A DNA stretch of 64,000 nt from Desulforhopalus sp. IMCC35007 (GTDB lineage Bacteria; Desulfobacterota; Desulfobulbia; Desulfobulbales; Desulfocapsaceae). A program made the position numbers and the translations under genes. The notes beneath the pieces are model-generated. The model did no database searches, was not told where the DNA came from, and saw only the letters and a program-made list of their open reading frames with translations. Below, one piece after another: positions 36,442 to 45,926 of this stretch; the first letter of the stretch is position 1; the number at the start of each line of letters is the position of its first letter. Location of the stretch: assembly GCF_005116575.1 (NCBI RefSeq), contig NZ_SWCN01000010.1, positions 1-64,000 of the forward strand, written 5' to 3'.

Positions 36442-37701
36442 ATGACTGACGAGCAAGGCACCTCTGGTGCAGTTTTGGTCGTAGGCGGCGGAATCAGCGG
36501 GTTAACTGCTGCTCTTGAAACCGCTGAAGTCGGAAATGACGTGTTTCTTGTTGAAAAGAGCGCCAGCTTCGGTGGGCGAGTAGCTCAACTCAATGAATAT
36601 TTTCCGAAAATGTGTCCCCCAAGTTGCGGGCTTGAGATCAATTTCAAGCGTATAAGAGATAATCGTAAAATCAGAACCTACACCATGACCACAGTAAAAT
36701 CTGTGACTGGTGGTCCGGGTAATTACGAGGTAACCCTTGAGACTGCTCCACGTTATGTAAACAGTAACTGTACAGCCTGCGGTGACTGTGCTGTTGCCTG
36801 TCCGGATGAAATCGACAATGATTTCAACTTTGGCATGAACAAGAGCAAAGCCGCTTATCTGCCCCACGAGATGGCTTTCCCAAGACGCTATGTCATTAAC
36901 AAAAAGGGCTTGACTGCAGCGGGTGCCGAGGCAGTTAAATCGGCTTGCAAATATAATGCAGTCGATCTTGACATGCAGGTACAGACCTGCACCATCAATG
37001 TTGCTTCCATTGTATGGGCTACCGGTTGGGTACCATACGACGCAACAAAAATGGAAAATCTAAAATTTGGTCAGTCCCAGTCTATCGTCACTAATATGAT
37101 GATCGAAAGAATGGCCGCTCCGAGTGGACCCACTGGTGGCAAGATTCTTCGTCCAGGAGATAATAAAGAGATTGAGTCAATCGCTTTTGTTCAGTGTGCA
37201 GGTTCCCGTGATGAGAATCACCTTGAATACTGTTCCCATATCTGTTGTATGGCAACCTTCAAGCAGATGTCTTACGTGAGAGAGCAGTATCCTGATGCTA
37301 AGATCTACGTGTTTTATATTGATCTACGTACTCCTGGAAAATATGAAAAATTCCGTGAAGCGAGAATGGCGGATAAAAATGCAACCTTTATTAAAGGTAA
37401 GGTCGCTGATATCACAATCGAAGCAGATGGTAGTGTAACTGTTATTGCTGAAAATGCTGTAACCGCCGAAAAGATGTCCCAAAGAGTCGATATGGCAGTA
37501 TTAGCCACGGGTATGCAGCCTTCCTTGTCATTACAAGGAGCCCCTGTAACTCTGCAGATGGATTCAAACGGATTTGTCATTTCAGATGCTGACAAGGCTA
37601 TGATATCAGCAGGTTGCGCTAAGAAAGCTGCAGATGTTGTTACCTGTACTCAATCATCAACTGCTGCAGCCTTAAAGGCTATTCAAGTTTCCAGGAGGTA
37701 A
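36442..37701 (+). CDS. qmoA: Quinone-interacting membrane-bound oxidoreductase subunit QmoA
   Basis: This 419-residue HdrA-like flavoprotein has an FAD motif VVGGGISGLTAALETAE at about 13-30 and CPPSCGLEINF at about 59. A ferredoxin-like cysteine set, CTACGDCAVACPDEI, lies near 110, with further HdrA-type cysteines (QCAGSRD, YCSHICC). QmoABC is known to carry electrons from menaquinol to APS reductase and is essential for sulfate respiration in Desulfovibrio. A GGAGG site precedes ATG 36442. It is the first of three closely spaced genes. Confidence 0.97.
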   Translation: MTDEQGTSGAVLVVGGGISGLTAALETAEVGNDVFLVEKSASFGGRVAQLNEYFPKMCPPSCGLEINFKRIRDNRKIRTYTMTTVKSVTGGPGNYEVTLETAPRYVNSNCTACGDCAVACPDEIDNDFNFGMNKSKAAYLPHEMAFPRRYVINKKGLTAAGAEAVKSACKYNAVDLDMQVQTCTINVASIVWATGWVPYDATKMENLKFGQSQSIVTNMMIERMAAPSGPTGGKILRPGDNKEIESIAFVQCAGSRDENHLEYCSHICCMATFKQMSYVREQYPDAKIYVFYIDLRTPGKYEKFREARMADKNATFIKGKVADITIEADGSVTVIAENAVTAEKMSQRVDMAVLATGMQPSLSLQGAPVTLQMDSNGFVISDADKAMISAGCAKKAADVVTCTQSSTAAALKAIQVSRR

Positions 37702-37707
37702 GAATCG

Positions 37708-39969
37708 ATGGATAAGAAATATTGCGCATATATTTGTGCTGGTTGTGGCATTGGTGACGCGCTTGACCTTGAGGCACTCGCCGGAGTTGTAACTGGTGAG
37801 ATGTCAATGGAATGTAAAACCCACGAATGTCTCTGCGGTGTTGCTGGCCGCGCATTCATAGAAGCTGACATCAAAGAGGGTGTGAACACCGTGGTTGTTG
37901 GTGCCTGCTCACCAAGAGTCATGACCAATGAGTTCAATTTTGGTGAAGGAAAAATTACAGTGCGTGCAAATCTGCGAGAGCAGGTTGTGTGGGCAGAGGT
38001 AAAACCTGCAGAAGGCGAAGAGCCCCACGCAGAAGCCGCTGAGTTTCTCGCCGAAACGGCAGCTGATTATATGCGTATGGCCTGTAGCCGTGCCAAGAAA
38101 ACAGAACTTCCTGCTCCTTTTAAGCTTGAAGTCATCAATAAAACCATTCTGGTTATGGGTGGTGGACTTGCAGGACTTACCGCCGCCAAGGAGTCTGCTG
38201 CTGCTGGGTATGATGTCATTCTAGTGGAGAAGGAAGACCAGCTCGGTGGTAAGGCTCTTGGCTGGAGGAAGTCTTTTCCAACCAAGGCGCCATGGACTGA
38301 TTTAGAAGAAAACCCAATCCAGGCTCTGATAGCTGAAGTTGAGGCAAATCCTAAAATTACAATCAAAACCGGAATCGAAGTTGCTCGTATTACCGGCGCG
38401 CCTGGAGATTTTGGAGTTTCCTTTAAGGCTGCCAACAGCAAAACAGAGTGGGATGCTCCTGCAAAAGTAACTGTTGATGAGCAGGATCTTATTAATAAAG
38501 GCGAAAAAGAAGATCCAAATGCAGGGTTGAAGAAATATACATCAATCAACCCAGATGCAACCAAGGTGGGTTCCGTAGTTCTCGCTACCGGTTGGAAGCC
38601 TGCAGACGTTTCCCAGTTTGAGCATCTTGGTCATGGTGTTCTGCCAAACGTTGTTACAAATGCTGAATTTGAAAAACTCTCAAAAGCAGGCAAGGTACCA
38701 GCCAAAGTTGCATTTGTTCAAAGTCCAGGTGGTAAGGATAATGACAAGGATTTTCCATACTGTAACTCAGTTACTTCCATGGTGGCATTGAAGCAGGCAC
38801 AGTATGTCTGTGAGGATAATGCAGACGGTCAGGCCTTTATCCTCTATCAGCATATGAGAACCCCTGGCAGTATGGAGTTGTTCTACAAAAATGTACAGAC
38901 GAACGATGGCATATTCCTCACCAAGGGAAGTGTTACCAAGGTGGAGGAAAATGGCGGAGGTCTGCGGGTCGCCGTTGAAGATACTCTGCTTGGCGAAGAT
39001 ATTACCATAGATGTAGACATGGTTGTTCTTGCAGCGGGTATGGAACCAATGACCCTGCATGAAAAGTCCATCAACCTGGCATATCGGCAGGGCCCAGGTT
39101 TTAATGACCTTGACCTGTTTGATGGGTATGCTGACTCCCATTTCATCTGTTTCCCATATGAAACAAGACGTACTGGCGTGTATGCCTGTGGTGGTGTTAG
39201 AAAAGCCGAAACCATGGAAGAGGCGGTAGATGATGCAACTGGAGCTGCCTTAAAAGCTATTCAGTGTATTGAATCCTCGGATCGCGGCGTTTCTGTTCAT
39301 CCACGTTCGGGTGATTCAACATATCCTGAGTTCTTCATGCAGAGATGTACCCAGTGTAAACGCTGTACTGAAGAGTGTCCATTTGGTGCTCTTGATGATG
39401 ATGAGAAGGGGACACCGCTGCCGAACCCAACCCGTTGTCGTCGATGTGGTACGTGTATGGGTGCTTGTCCTGAACGTATTATCGGCTTTAAAGATTACAA
39501 TATCGATCTGATCGGTTCCATGATTAAATCGGTGGAGGTTCCTGAAGACGATGAAGACAGACTGAGAATTATCGTTTTTGTTTGCGAGAATGACGCCTAT
39601 CCTGCAATCGATATGGCCGGTATGAAACGTCTTGGACTTAACCATATGGTCCGCTTTATTCCTGTTCGCTGCCTTGGTTCCGTGAATATGGCCTGGATTA
39701 GAGATGCACTCTCAGCTGGAATGGACGGTGCTATGCTCCTTGGCTGTACTTATGGTGACGACTATCAATGTCACTTTGTTAAAGGATCCGAGATCGCCAA
39801 TAAACGAATGGAAAATATCGGTGATACCTTGTCAACTTTAGGGCTTGAGCCTGAAAGATGTGCAGCAAATCAGATTGCCATTACCGATTACGATAAGATC
39901 CCACATATTATCAATGATTTCGTAGAAGAAATCGTTGAGATGGGTCCAAATCCATTTAAAGGCTTCTAA
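37708..39969 (+). CDS. qmoB: Quinone-interacting membrane-bound oxidoreductase subunit QmoB
   Basis: This 753-residue protein has an HdrA-like core with FAD motif VMGGGLAGLTAAKESAAAG at about 150, preceded by the N-terminal segment YICAGCGIGDALD. Two [4Fe-4S] motifs (CTQCKRCTEECPFGA and CRRCGTCMGACPERI) lie near 548-595, and an MvhD-like domain forms the last 130 residues. The MvhD-like part keeps some cysteines (FVCEND, VRCLGS, LGCTYG, YQCHF) but not the full CxxC set of methanogen MvhD. It follows qmoA by six bases. Confidence 0.96.
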   Translation: MDKKYCAYICAGCGIGDALDLEALAGVVTGEMSMECKTHECLCGVAGRAFIEADIKEGVNTVVVGACSPRVMTNEFNFGEGKITVRANLREQVVWAEVKPAEGEEPHAEAAEFLAETAADYMRMACSRAKKTELPAPFKLEVINKTILVMGGGLAGLTAAKESAAAGYDVILVEKEDQLGGKALGWRKSFPTKAPWTDLEENPIQALIAEVEANPKITIKTGIEVARITGAPGDFGVSFKAANSKTEWDAPAKVTVDEQDLINKGEKEDPNAGLKKYTSINPDATKVGSVVLATGWKPADVSQFEHLGHGVLPNVVTNAEFEKLSKAGKVPAKVAFVQSPGGKDNDKDFPYCNSVTSMVALKQAQYVCEDNADGQAFILYQHMRTPGSMELFYKNVQTNDGIFLTKGSVTKVEENGGGLRVAVEDTLLGEDITIDVDMVVLAAGMEPMTLHEKSINLAYRQGPGFNDLDLFDGYADSHFICFPYETRRTGVYACGGVRKAETMEEAVDDATGAALKAIQCIESSDRGVSVHPRSGDSTYPEFFMQRCTQCKRCTEECPFGALDDDEKGTPLPNPTRCRRCGTCMGACPERIIGFKDYNIDLIGSMIKSVEVPEDDEDRLRIIVFVCENDAYPAIDMAGMKRLGLNHMVRFIPVRCLGSVNMAWIRDALSAGMDGAMLLGCTYGDDYQCHFVKGSEIANKRMENIGDTLSTLGLEPERCAANQIAITDYDKIPHIINDFVEEIVEMGPNPFKGF

Positions 39970-40082
39970 CCTGTTGTTATCAATGCTGGCCACAGATATC
40001 TGTTTGTGGCCAGTTGATGGGCCTTTTGTTTAACACTCGCGATACGATACAGTAAAAATTGATAATAGAGCAGGAGGAAGAA

Positions 40083-41273
40083 ATGAATGTTCAACCGGAT
40101 TTAGATTTTATAAGAACCTTGAAGGAGGCAGGGGGGGATACACTGAAAAAATGTTATCAGTGTGCAACCTGTTCTGTTATGTGCCCTCTTTCCAAGGATG
40201 GAAAACCTTTCCCTCGAAAGGAGATGATCTGGGCAGGGTGGGGGATGAAAGACAAGCTTGTAACAGATCCTGATGTCTTTCTTTGCCATCATTGTGGTGA
40301 CTGTACAGCAAACTGTCCACGTGGAGCGAAACCAGGAGATGTCTTGAGTGCTATCCGCTCCTATGCGTACACTTTTTACGGCTGGCCACAGCCTCTGGCA
40401 AAGCTTGCATCAAGCGCAAAAGGCTTGCCAATGATGATTGGCATTCCTGTTGTTGTGATTTTTTTCATGTGGCTTATTTCCGGAGGTATGCATATCCCTA
40501 ATAAGGAATTTTTTGCCGAGCATGGTTATCAGCAGTTCTTTGGCCACTGGGATTTCAAATGGTACGCCAAAAACATCTTTTTTATTGTAGCCTTTATGGT
40601 GCCGAGCCTAGGTCTTGGTTTATTTTCTGGGATTATGGGGATCTCAAAGATGTGGAAGGCCATGTCTGAGCAAGCTGATATGAACCCACAGTACAGGCCT
40701 TCCGTTGGTCAGTTTGTAACCGATTTTATTTGGCCTTCCCTTGTGGAGATTATCAAGCACTCCCGTTTCAATGAATGTGGAACCCATCTGAATCGAGTTC
40801 GGGGCCATCTACCATTGATGCTTGCTTTTATTGGACTTTTCATTGTTACCTGCTGGTCGTTGTTAAAAAATGATGTTCTTGGACTTATCTGGCCATCACT
40901 GCACGGACCACTGCCTCTGACGGATCCCTTTAAGCTTCTTGCAAACGTCAGTGCCATTGCCCTGATATTTGGAATTGCTGTACTCTGGTCGAATCGCAAG
41001 AAAATGGAAACGGAAATGTCAGCCCAGGCCACCTTTTATGACTGGTTCCTGATCTGGGAAATAACAGCCGTTGGTGTTACCGGTATTGCCGCTGAGTTAC
41101 TGAGATGGGCTGGTATGCCGGTACTCGGATATATCGTTTACTTTTTACACCTCGTATCTGTAATGATGCTGTTTTTATATCTGCCTTATACGAAACTTGC
41201 ACATCTTCTCTATAGAACAACAGCCTATACATTTGAAAAATATAGAGAAAGTATCTTTGCTCAAAATAAGTAA
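40083..41273 (+). CDS. qmoC: Quinone-interacting membrane-bound oxidoreductase subunit QmoC
   Basis: This 396-residue protein is a fusion of HdrC- and HdrE-like parts. The N-terminal ferredoxin domain has two [4Fe-4S] motifs (CYQCATCSVMCP and CHHCGDCTANCP). The C-terminal half has about six membrane helices of the b-type cytochrome fold that should bind haem and menaquinol. It anchors QmoAB to the membrane. ATG 40083 is preferred over an upstream in-frame start because AGGAGG lies five bases before it. The gap from qmoB is 113 bases, and a terminator follows. Confidence 0.96.
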   Translation: MNVQPDLDFIRTLKEAGGDTLKKCYQCATCSVMCPLSKDGKPFPRKEMIWAGWGMKDKLVTDPDVFLCHHCGDCTANCPRGAKPGDVLSAIRSYAYTFYGWPQPLAKLASSAKGLPMMIGIPVVVIFFMWLISGGMHIPNKEFFAEHGYQQFFGHWDFKWYAKNIFFIVAFMVPSLGLGLFSGIMGISKMWKAMSEQADMNPQYRPSVGQFVTDFIWPSLVEIIKHSRFNECGTHLNRVRGHLPLMLAFIGLFIVTCWSLLKNDVLGLIWPSLHGPLPLTDPFKLLANVSAIALIFGIAVLWSNRKKMETEMSAQATFYDWFLIWEITAVGVTGIAAELLRWAGMPVLGYIVYFLHLVSVMMLFLYLPYTKLAHLLYRTTAYTFEKYRESIFAQNK

Positions 41274-41306
41274 ATCTTCTTTGTAGCGCCGTAGCTTTAA
41301 GAACCT

Positions 41307-41338
41307 AAAAGGCCTGGTCAATTGATCAGGCCTTTTTT
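41307..41338 (+). terminator. Terminator after qmoC
   Basis: AAAAGGCCTG (41307-41316) pairs with CAGGCCTTTT (41327-41336) and a T-run follows. A second hairpin TACACCCT...AGGGTGTA at 41343-41366 comes directly after and may back it up. Confidence 0.9.
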
Positions 41339-41458
41339 ATTGTACACCCTGATAAAAGAGGGTGTATTGTGTTGTCTGAGCACTTGAGTAATTCATGAAG
41401 CGACGAGTAGTTTTTAGAGTGCCTATTTAAAAAATACAAATAAAATGCAAAATATTTC

Positions 41459-41487
41459 TTGCATTAAAAAAATCAACTGAGTATATT
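41459..41487 (+). promoter_or_regulatory. Promoter of the tRNA-tuf operon
   Basis: TTGCAT (41459-41464), 17-base spacer, TATATT (41482-41487). Transcription would begin about eight bases before tRNA-Thr(TGT). Confidence 0.7.
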
Positions 41488-41501
41488 CTCTCGTCTTGTA
41501 A

Positions 41502-41577
41502 GCTGGCGTAGCTCAATTGGTAGAGCTCCTCACTTGTAATGAGGTTGTTGTGGGTTCAAGTCCTATCGCCAGCTCCA
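41502..41577 (+). tRNA. tRNA-Thr (anticodon TGT)
   Basis: A 76-nt cloverleaf with CCA encoded. Acceptor stem GCTGGCG/CGCCAGC; anticodon loop CTTGTAA gives TGT. First of four tRNAs ahead of tuf1. Confidence 0.97.
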
Positions 41578-41646
41578 TAAAAAAAAGACTTTACAAAGTG
41601 ATTGTAAGAGTTTAAAAGGATGCTGTCTTTTTCAGACGGTTCTTTA

Positions 41647-41731
41647 GGAGGGGTTCCCGAGCGGCCAAAGGGAACAGACTGTAAATCTGTCGGCTCAGCC
41701 TTCGGAGGTTCGAATCCTCCCCCCTCCACCA
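41647..41731 (+). tRNA. tRNA-Tyr (anticodon GTA)
   Basis: An 85-nt class II tRNA with a long variable arm and encoded CCA. Acceptor stem GGAGGGG/CCCCTCC; anticodon loop CTGTAAA gives GTA. Confidence 0.97.
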
Positions 41732-41768
41732 CTCTTTCTTTGCCTTTTGTAAGGGTGATGATATCCGA

Positions 41769-41844
<76 letters not shown>

Positions 41845-41868
41845 TTTTTGTTTGTGTTGCAGCAAGTT

Positions 41869-41944
<76 letters not shown>

Positions 41945-42002
41945 TGTGGACACCGTTAGTAATCTTCGAAAAAACTTTTCAACGGTCTGAGGAGACAAGG
42001 AA

Positions 42003-43193
42003 ATGTCAAAGGAAAAATTTAATAGGACTAAACCGCATGTCAATGTCGGTACTGTAGGCCATATTGATCATGGTAAAACCACGCTGACCGCTGCAATTAC
42101 ACGTGTATTGTCCACAAAGGGTCAGGCCAAATTTACCGACTTTAGTGATATCGACAAGGCACCTGAAGAAAAAGAGCGCGGAATTACTATCGCTACCGCT
42201 CACGTTGAGTATGAGACCGTGAAACGTCACTATGCTCACGTTGACTGCCCAGGTCATGCAGATTATATCAAAAACATGATTACTGGTGCTGCCCAGATGG
42301 ATGGTGCAATACTTGTTGTTGCTGCAACCGACGGTGCTATGCCTCAGACCCGTGAGCATATCCTTCTTGCTCGCCAGGTAGGTGTTCCTGCTATCGTTGT
42401 CTTCCTGAACAAGTGCGACATGGTAGATGATGAAGAGCTCATCGAACTCGTTGAGATGGAACTCCGTGAGCTTCTTGATAAGTATGAATTCCCAGGGGAC
42501 GATATTCCTTTTATTCAAGGATCAGCGCTTCTTGCACTTGAGAATCCTGAAGATGAAGTGAAAGCTAAGTGTGTGTGGGATCTCATGGAAGCCATCGATT
42601 CTTATATCCCTGAGCCTGAGCGCGATGTTAATAAGCCTTTTCTTATGCCTGTTGAGGATGTTTTCTCTATCTCAGGTCGTGGAACTGTTGCAACCGGTCG
42701 TATTGAGCGCGGTGTTGTCCATGTGGGTGACGAGATTGAGATCGTAGGAATTAAGAACACCATGAAAACTACCTGTACCGGTGTTGAGATGTTCCGTAAA
42801 CTTCTCGATGAGGGTCAGGCTGGAGATAACATTGGTGCATTGCTTCGTGGTGTTAAGCGTGAAGAGATTGAGCGTGGTCAGGTACTTGCTGCACCTAAAT
42901 CAATTACCCCTCACACCAAGTTCAAGGCGGAGTGCTATATTTTAGGAAAAGATGAGGGTGGACGTCATACTCCATTCTTTAATGGTTATCGTCCACAGTT
43001 CTACTTTAGAACAACGGATGTGACTGGAGTTGTGACTCTTGCAGACGGTGTTGAAATGGTAATGCCTGGTGATAATATAGCTGCGGCTGTAGAGCTTATC
43101 ACTCCTATTGCAATGGATGTCGGACTTCGTTTTGCAATCCGTGAAGGTGGACGCACTGTAGGTGCTGGAGTTATTAGCGAGATTGTCGCTTAA
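42003..43193 (+). CDS. tuf: Elongation factor Tu (copy 1)
   Basis: This 396-residue GTPase delivers aminoacyl-tRNA to the ribosome. The G motifs [14 protein letters not shown] and NKCD are intact. The second copy at 58709-59899 differs at only three residues by eye: 196 (Glu here, Asp there), 362 (Ala here, Glu there) and 395 (Val here, Ile there). It sits in the tRNA-tuf operon, followed by rpmG, tRNA-Trp and secE. An imperfect AATTGCC...GGCAATT hairpin at 43209-43242 follows, without a T-run. Confidence 0.98.
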   Translation: MSKEKFNRTKPHVNVGTVGHIDHGKTTLTAAITRVLSTKGQAKFTDFSDIDKAPEEKERGITIATAHVEYETVKRHYAHVDCPGHADYIKNMITGAAQMDGAILVVAATDGAMPQTREHILLARQVGVPAIVVFLNKCDMVDDEELIELVEMELRELLDKYEFPGDDIPFIQGSALLALENPEDEVKAKCVWDLMEAIDSYIPEPERDVNKPFLMPVEDVFSISGRGTVATGRIERGVVHVGDEIEIVGIKNTMKTTCTGVEMFRKLLDEGQAGDNIGALLRGVKREEIERGQVLAAPKSITPHTKFKAECYILGKDEGGRHTPFFNGYRPQFYFRTTDVTGVVTLADGVEMVMPGDNIAAAVELITPIAMDVGLRFAIREGGRTVGAGVISEIVA

Positions 43194-43261
43194 TTCCTCG
43201 AAAATTGTAATTGCCTTGGTCGTCTCAGCGGTCATGGCAATTTCTCATATGGGAAAGATAG

Positions 43262-43411
43262 ATGAGAGATATAATAACTCTTGCATGTGGAACATGTAAG
43301 CGTCGAAACTATACGACGACAAAAAATAAGAAAAAAACTCCGCATAAACTGGAGTTTAATAAATTTTGCCCGTTTTGCAGGGCTCATACACCGCATAAAG
43401 AGACAAAGTAG
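43262..43411 (+). CDS. rpmG: 50S ribosomal protein L33
   Basis: This 49-residue protein begins [17 protein letters not shown]. It has the four zinc-ligand cysteines of the C+ form of L33 (CGTC and CPFC) and the usual basic middle. The order tuf-rpmG-tRNA-Trp-secE is common in bacteria. The ribosome-binding site is weak (GGGAAAG). Confidence 0.96.
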   Translation: MRDIITLACGTCKRRNYTTTKNKKKTPHKLEFNKFCPFCRAHTPHKETK

Positions 43412-43422
43412 TCTTTAATTGC

Positions 43423-43499
43423 AGGCCAGTAGCTCTAATTGGTAGAGCGCCGGACTCCAAATCCGGATGTTGGGGGTTCGAGTCCCTCCTGGCCTGCCA
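43423..43499 (+). tRNA. tRNA-Trp (anticodon CCA)
   Basis: A 77-nt tRNA with CCA encoded. Acceptor stem AGGCCAG/CTGGCCT with discriminator G; anticodon loop CTCCAAA gives CCA. It lies 11 bases after rpmG and 83 bases before secE. Confidence 0.97.
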
Positions 43500-43582
43500 T
43501 TGGTGTTTGTTGTGGGCAGAGCGCTGTTAACAGGTTTTGTGTTTGCTAAAGGTGTATTTCGGTTGGGAGGTATGGCAGAACA

Positions 43583-43831
43583 ATGGCAGCTAAAGGAAAA
43601 TCCAAAAACAATATCGCTGCGGCAGATGAAAAGAAATCAGTTTTTTCTCCGACCCAGATAAAAAATTTTGTCGGGGAAGTAAAGACTGAGTTTTTGAAAA
43701 TTGTTTGGCCTGATAAAAAAATGACTCTCGGTTTGACCGGAGTCGTTGTCGTTTTGACTGTTGTGATTTCAATTTACCTCGGGTCAGTTGACCTTTTGCT
43801 TGGAAAGATAGTTTCATCTTTTTTGAGATAA
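43583..43831 (+). CDS. secE: Preprotein translocase subunit SecE
   Basis: This 82-residue protein is the clamp subunit of the SecYEG channel. A charged N-terminus leads to the conserved amphipathic stretch FVGEVKTEFLKIVWPDKK, and one membrane helix (about 50-70) follows. The single-helix form is the usual one outside the gamma-proteobacteria. It is co-located with nusG as in most bacteria. Confidence 0.96.
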   Translation: MAAKGKSKNNIAAADEKKSVFSPTQIKNFVGEVKTEFLKIVWPDKKMTLGLTGVVVVLTVVISIYLGSVDLLLGKIVSSFLR

Positions 43832-43907
43832 ACCGATTAAACACTGCTTTTTTGAGCTGATACTGTCGGCGCATCAAGCATTTTAAAACTTTTATATAGT
43901 AGAGCAA

Positions 43908-44441
43908 ATGGCAAGACAATGGTACATACTCCAGGTCCACTCAGGATTTGAAGATAAGGTCAAAACGACCCTTGAGGAACGTATTCACAAAGAAGGGCTC
44001 GAAGAGTCTTTTGGTGAAATTCTTGTTCCGACCGAACAGGTTGTCGAAATGATCAAGGGCTCAAGGAAAACCTCGTCGAGACGCTTTTTCCCAGGATATA
44101 TGCTGGTCAGTATGGATCTCAATGATCAGACCTGGCATACAATTCACGATAATATGCCGAGGGTGGTAGGTTTTGTTGGTGATGACCGTGATCCGATTCC
44201 TCTCTCAGATGAAGACGCTGCTAAGATTATTGGGCGAATTCAAGATGGATCCGACCGACCGAGGCCAAAAGTTATTTTCGATATAGGCGAAGTGGTTCGT
44301 GTCATAGATGGTCCCTTTGCAAACTTTCAAGGCACCGTTGATGAGGTGTTTCCTGAAAAAGGTCGAGTTCGTGTCATGGTGTCAATTTTTGGTCGTGAGA
44401 CACCTGTAGAACTTGAATTCGTGCAGGTGTCAAACACCTAA
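43908..44441 (+). CDS. nusG: Transcription elongation factor NusG
   Basis: This 177-residue factor binds RNA polymerase and Rho or S10. The N-terminal NGN domain has WYILQVHSGFEDKVK and RRFFPGYMLV. A linker is followed by the C-terminal KOW domain, GEVVRVIDGPFANFQGTVDEV. Length and order before rplK are standard. Confidence 0.98.
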   Translation: MARQWYILQVHSGFEDKVKTTLEERIHKEGLEESFGEILVPTEQVVEMIKGSRKTSSRRFFPGYMLVSMDLNDQTWHTIHDNMPRVVGFVGDDRDPIPLSDEDAAKIIGRIQDGSDRPRPKVIFDIGEVVRVIDGPFANFQGTVDEVFPEKGRVRVMVSIFGRETPVELEFVQVSNT

Positions 44442-44527
44442 GTTTGTGGTTTGATTTTACAGCCTCGGTCGCACGCTGGTCGCAGCCTGACCTGGGGCAA
44501 TGAATAAAAGATAGTCGGAGTAAGACA

Positions 44528-44953
44528 ATGGCAAAAAAAGAAATGGCTTACATCAAACTGCAGATCCCTGCAGGTAAAGCCAATCCTTCACCTCCTGTTG
44601 GACCTGCGTTAGGGCAGCACGGAGTGAATATTATGGAGTTTTGCAAAGCATTTAATGCAAAGACTCAATCAATGGGTGATACCATTGTTCCTGTGGTTAT
44701 AACTGTTTACCAGGATCGTTCATTCAGCTACATCACTAAAACCCCACCTGCATCTGTGTTGCTGCTCAAAGCTGCTGGCCTGCAGAAAGGCTCCGGTAAC
44801 CCAAAGCTTGATCGTGTCGCCGAGATCGGGAGAGATAAGATTCGTGAAATTGCGGAGATTAAGTTGCCTGATCTGAATGCATATGATGTTGAAAGTGCAA
44901 TGAGGATTATTGAAGGTACTGCACGAAGTGCGGGAATTACTGTAGTCGATTAA
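44528..44953 (+). CDS. rplK: 50S ribosomal protein L11
   Basis: This 141-residue protein forms the GTPase-associated centre with 23S rRNA and L10-L7/L12. The N-terminal [23 protein letters not shown] and C-terminal RNA-binding domain are typical. It leads the rplKA pair, with a GTCGGAGTAAGACA ribosome-binding region. Confidence 0.98.
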   Translation: MAKKEMAYIKLQIPAGKANPSPPVGPALGQHGVNIMEFCKAFNAKTQSMGDTIVPVVITVYQDRSFSYITKTPPASVLLLKAAGLQKGSGNPKLDRVAEIGRDKIREIAEIKLPDLNAYDVESAMRIIEGTARSAGITVVD

Positions 44954-45007
44954 GAAAATTCAATACTGCTGGCAGAATTACAGGTTCTGCACGAGTAGGA
45001 GGCTAAA

Positions 45008-45712
45008 ATGCCGAAACACGGAAAAACATATAGAAATAAAGTTCAGGAAATTGATAAATCAGTTCTTCATGAAATGGAGAAAGGCATAGAGCTTGTACTG
45101 AACACAGCATATGCCAAATTTGATGAAACCTTCGATATCGCCATGAAGCTTGGTGTTGATCCTCGTCATGCTGATCAGATGATTCGATCCTCTGTCTCGT
45201 TACCCCATGGTAATGGAAAGGTGACCAGGATCTTGGTTTTTGCCAAAGGACCAAAGGAAGCCGAGGCTCTTGAAGCAGGCGCCGATTATGTTGGCGGTGA
45301 TGATCTGGTGGAGAAAATTAAAGACGGTTGGCTTGAATTTGACAAGACAGTCGCAACTCCTGATATGATGGGCGTTGTAGGAAAAATTGGTAGGGTACTT
45401 GGGCCTCGTAACCTTATGCCCAATGCTAAGCTCGGTACTGTCACAATGGATGTAGGCAACATTGTCAGGGAAATTAAATCTGGAAAGGTTGACTTTCGAG
45501 TTGACAAGGCCGGTATTATTCATGCCGGTATTGGTAAAGTCTCTTTTGGCAAAGAGAAGCTTGGTGAAAACCTTGTCGCTTTCTTACAGAAAATTATAGC
45601 TTTAAAACCATCTGCGAGTAAGGGTATTTACCTTCGGTCCATTGCTATTTCTTCAACAATGGGGCCAAGTGTAAAGCTTGATCCAATTGCGTTAAGAGCA
45701 TTAGTCAAATAA
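45008..45712 (+). CDS. rplA: 50S ribosomal protein L1
   Basis: This 234-residue protein is the mobile L1 stalk that helps release E-site tRNA. Conserved parts include [30 protein letters not shown] and [15 protein letters not shown]. In many bacteria L1 represses its own rplKA mRNA. An AGGAGG-type site precedes the ATG and a terminator-like hairpin follows the stop. Confidence 0.98.
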   Translation: MPKHGKTYRNKVQEIDKSVLHEMEKGIELVLNTAYAKFDETFDIAMKLGVDPRHADQMIRSSVSLPHGNGKVTRILVFAKGPKEAEALEAGADYVGGDDLVEKIKDGWLEFDKTVATPDMMGVVGKIGRVLGPRNLMPNAKLGTVTMDVGNIVREIKSGKVDFRVDKAGIIHAGIGKVSFGKEKLGENLVAFLQKIIALKPSASKGIYLRSIAISSTMGPSVKLDPIALRALVK

Positions 45713-45729
45713 ATTTTATGTAAAAATGG

Positions 45730-45757
45730 ATCCTGGTAGAAACTTATCAGGATTTTG
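45730..45757 (+). terminator. Hairpin after rplA (probable partial terminator)
   Basis: Nine-base stem ATCCTGGTA (45730-45738)/TATCAGGAT (45745-45753, one wobble) followed by TTTG. It lies 18 bases after the L1 stop and just before the L10 leader, so it probably reduces read-through into rplJL. Confidence 0.6.
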
Positions 45758-45759
45758 TT

Positions 45760-45825
45760 GTAGTCGAAGACAGCGGGTACATATGTTTAATCGTGATAGA
45801 CGCGACCTGCCGAGACGAATTATGA
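45760..45825 (+). promoter_or_regulatory. Ribosomal protein L10 leader
   Basis: The segment contains AGACAGCGGGT, then TTTAATC, then ACCTGCCGAGACG. This follows the order and spacing of the conserved L10-L12 binding leader found before rplJ in many bacteria. The L10(L12)4 complex binds it to repress rplJL translation. The assignment is from motif memory; a covariance-model search would settle it. Confidence 0.65.
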
Positions 45826-45926
45826 GTAGAAATCTTATATTCTAAGTGTAGTATCTTCTCTGCTTGTCTTTTTATTCGTAGCTGCTGCTTTGAAAAATGT
45901 TTCACCTTTAACCTAGGAGGAGTGCT

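Noticed and set aside
37708-39969. In-frame stop or selenocysteine codon in the Hdr-like qmo genes.
   Set aside because: The frames of qmoA, qmoB and qmoC are continuous, with no internal TGA.
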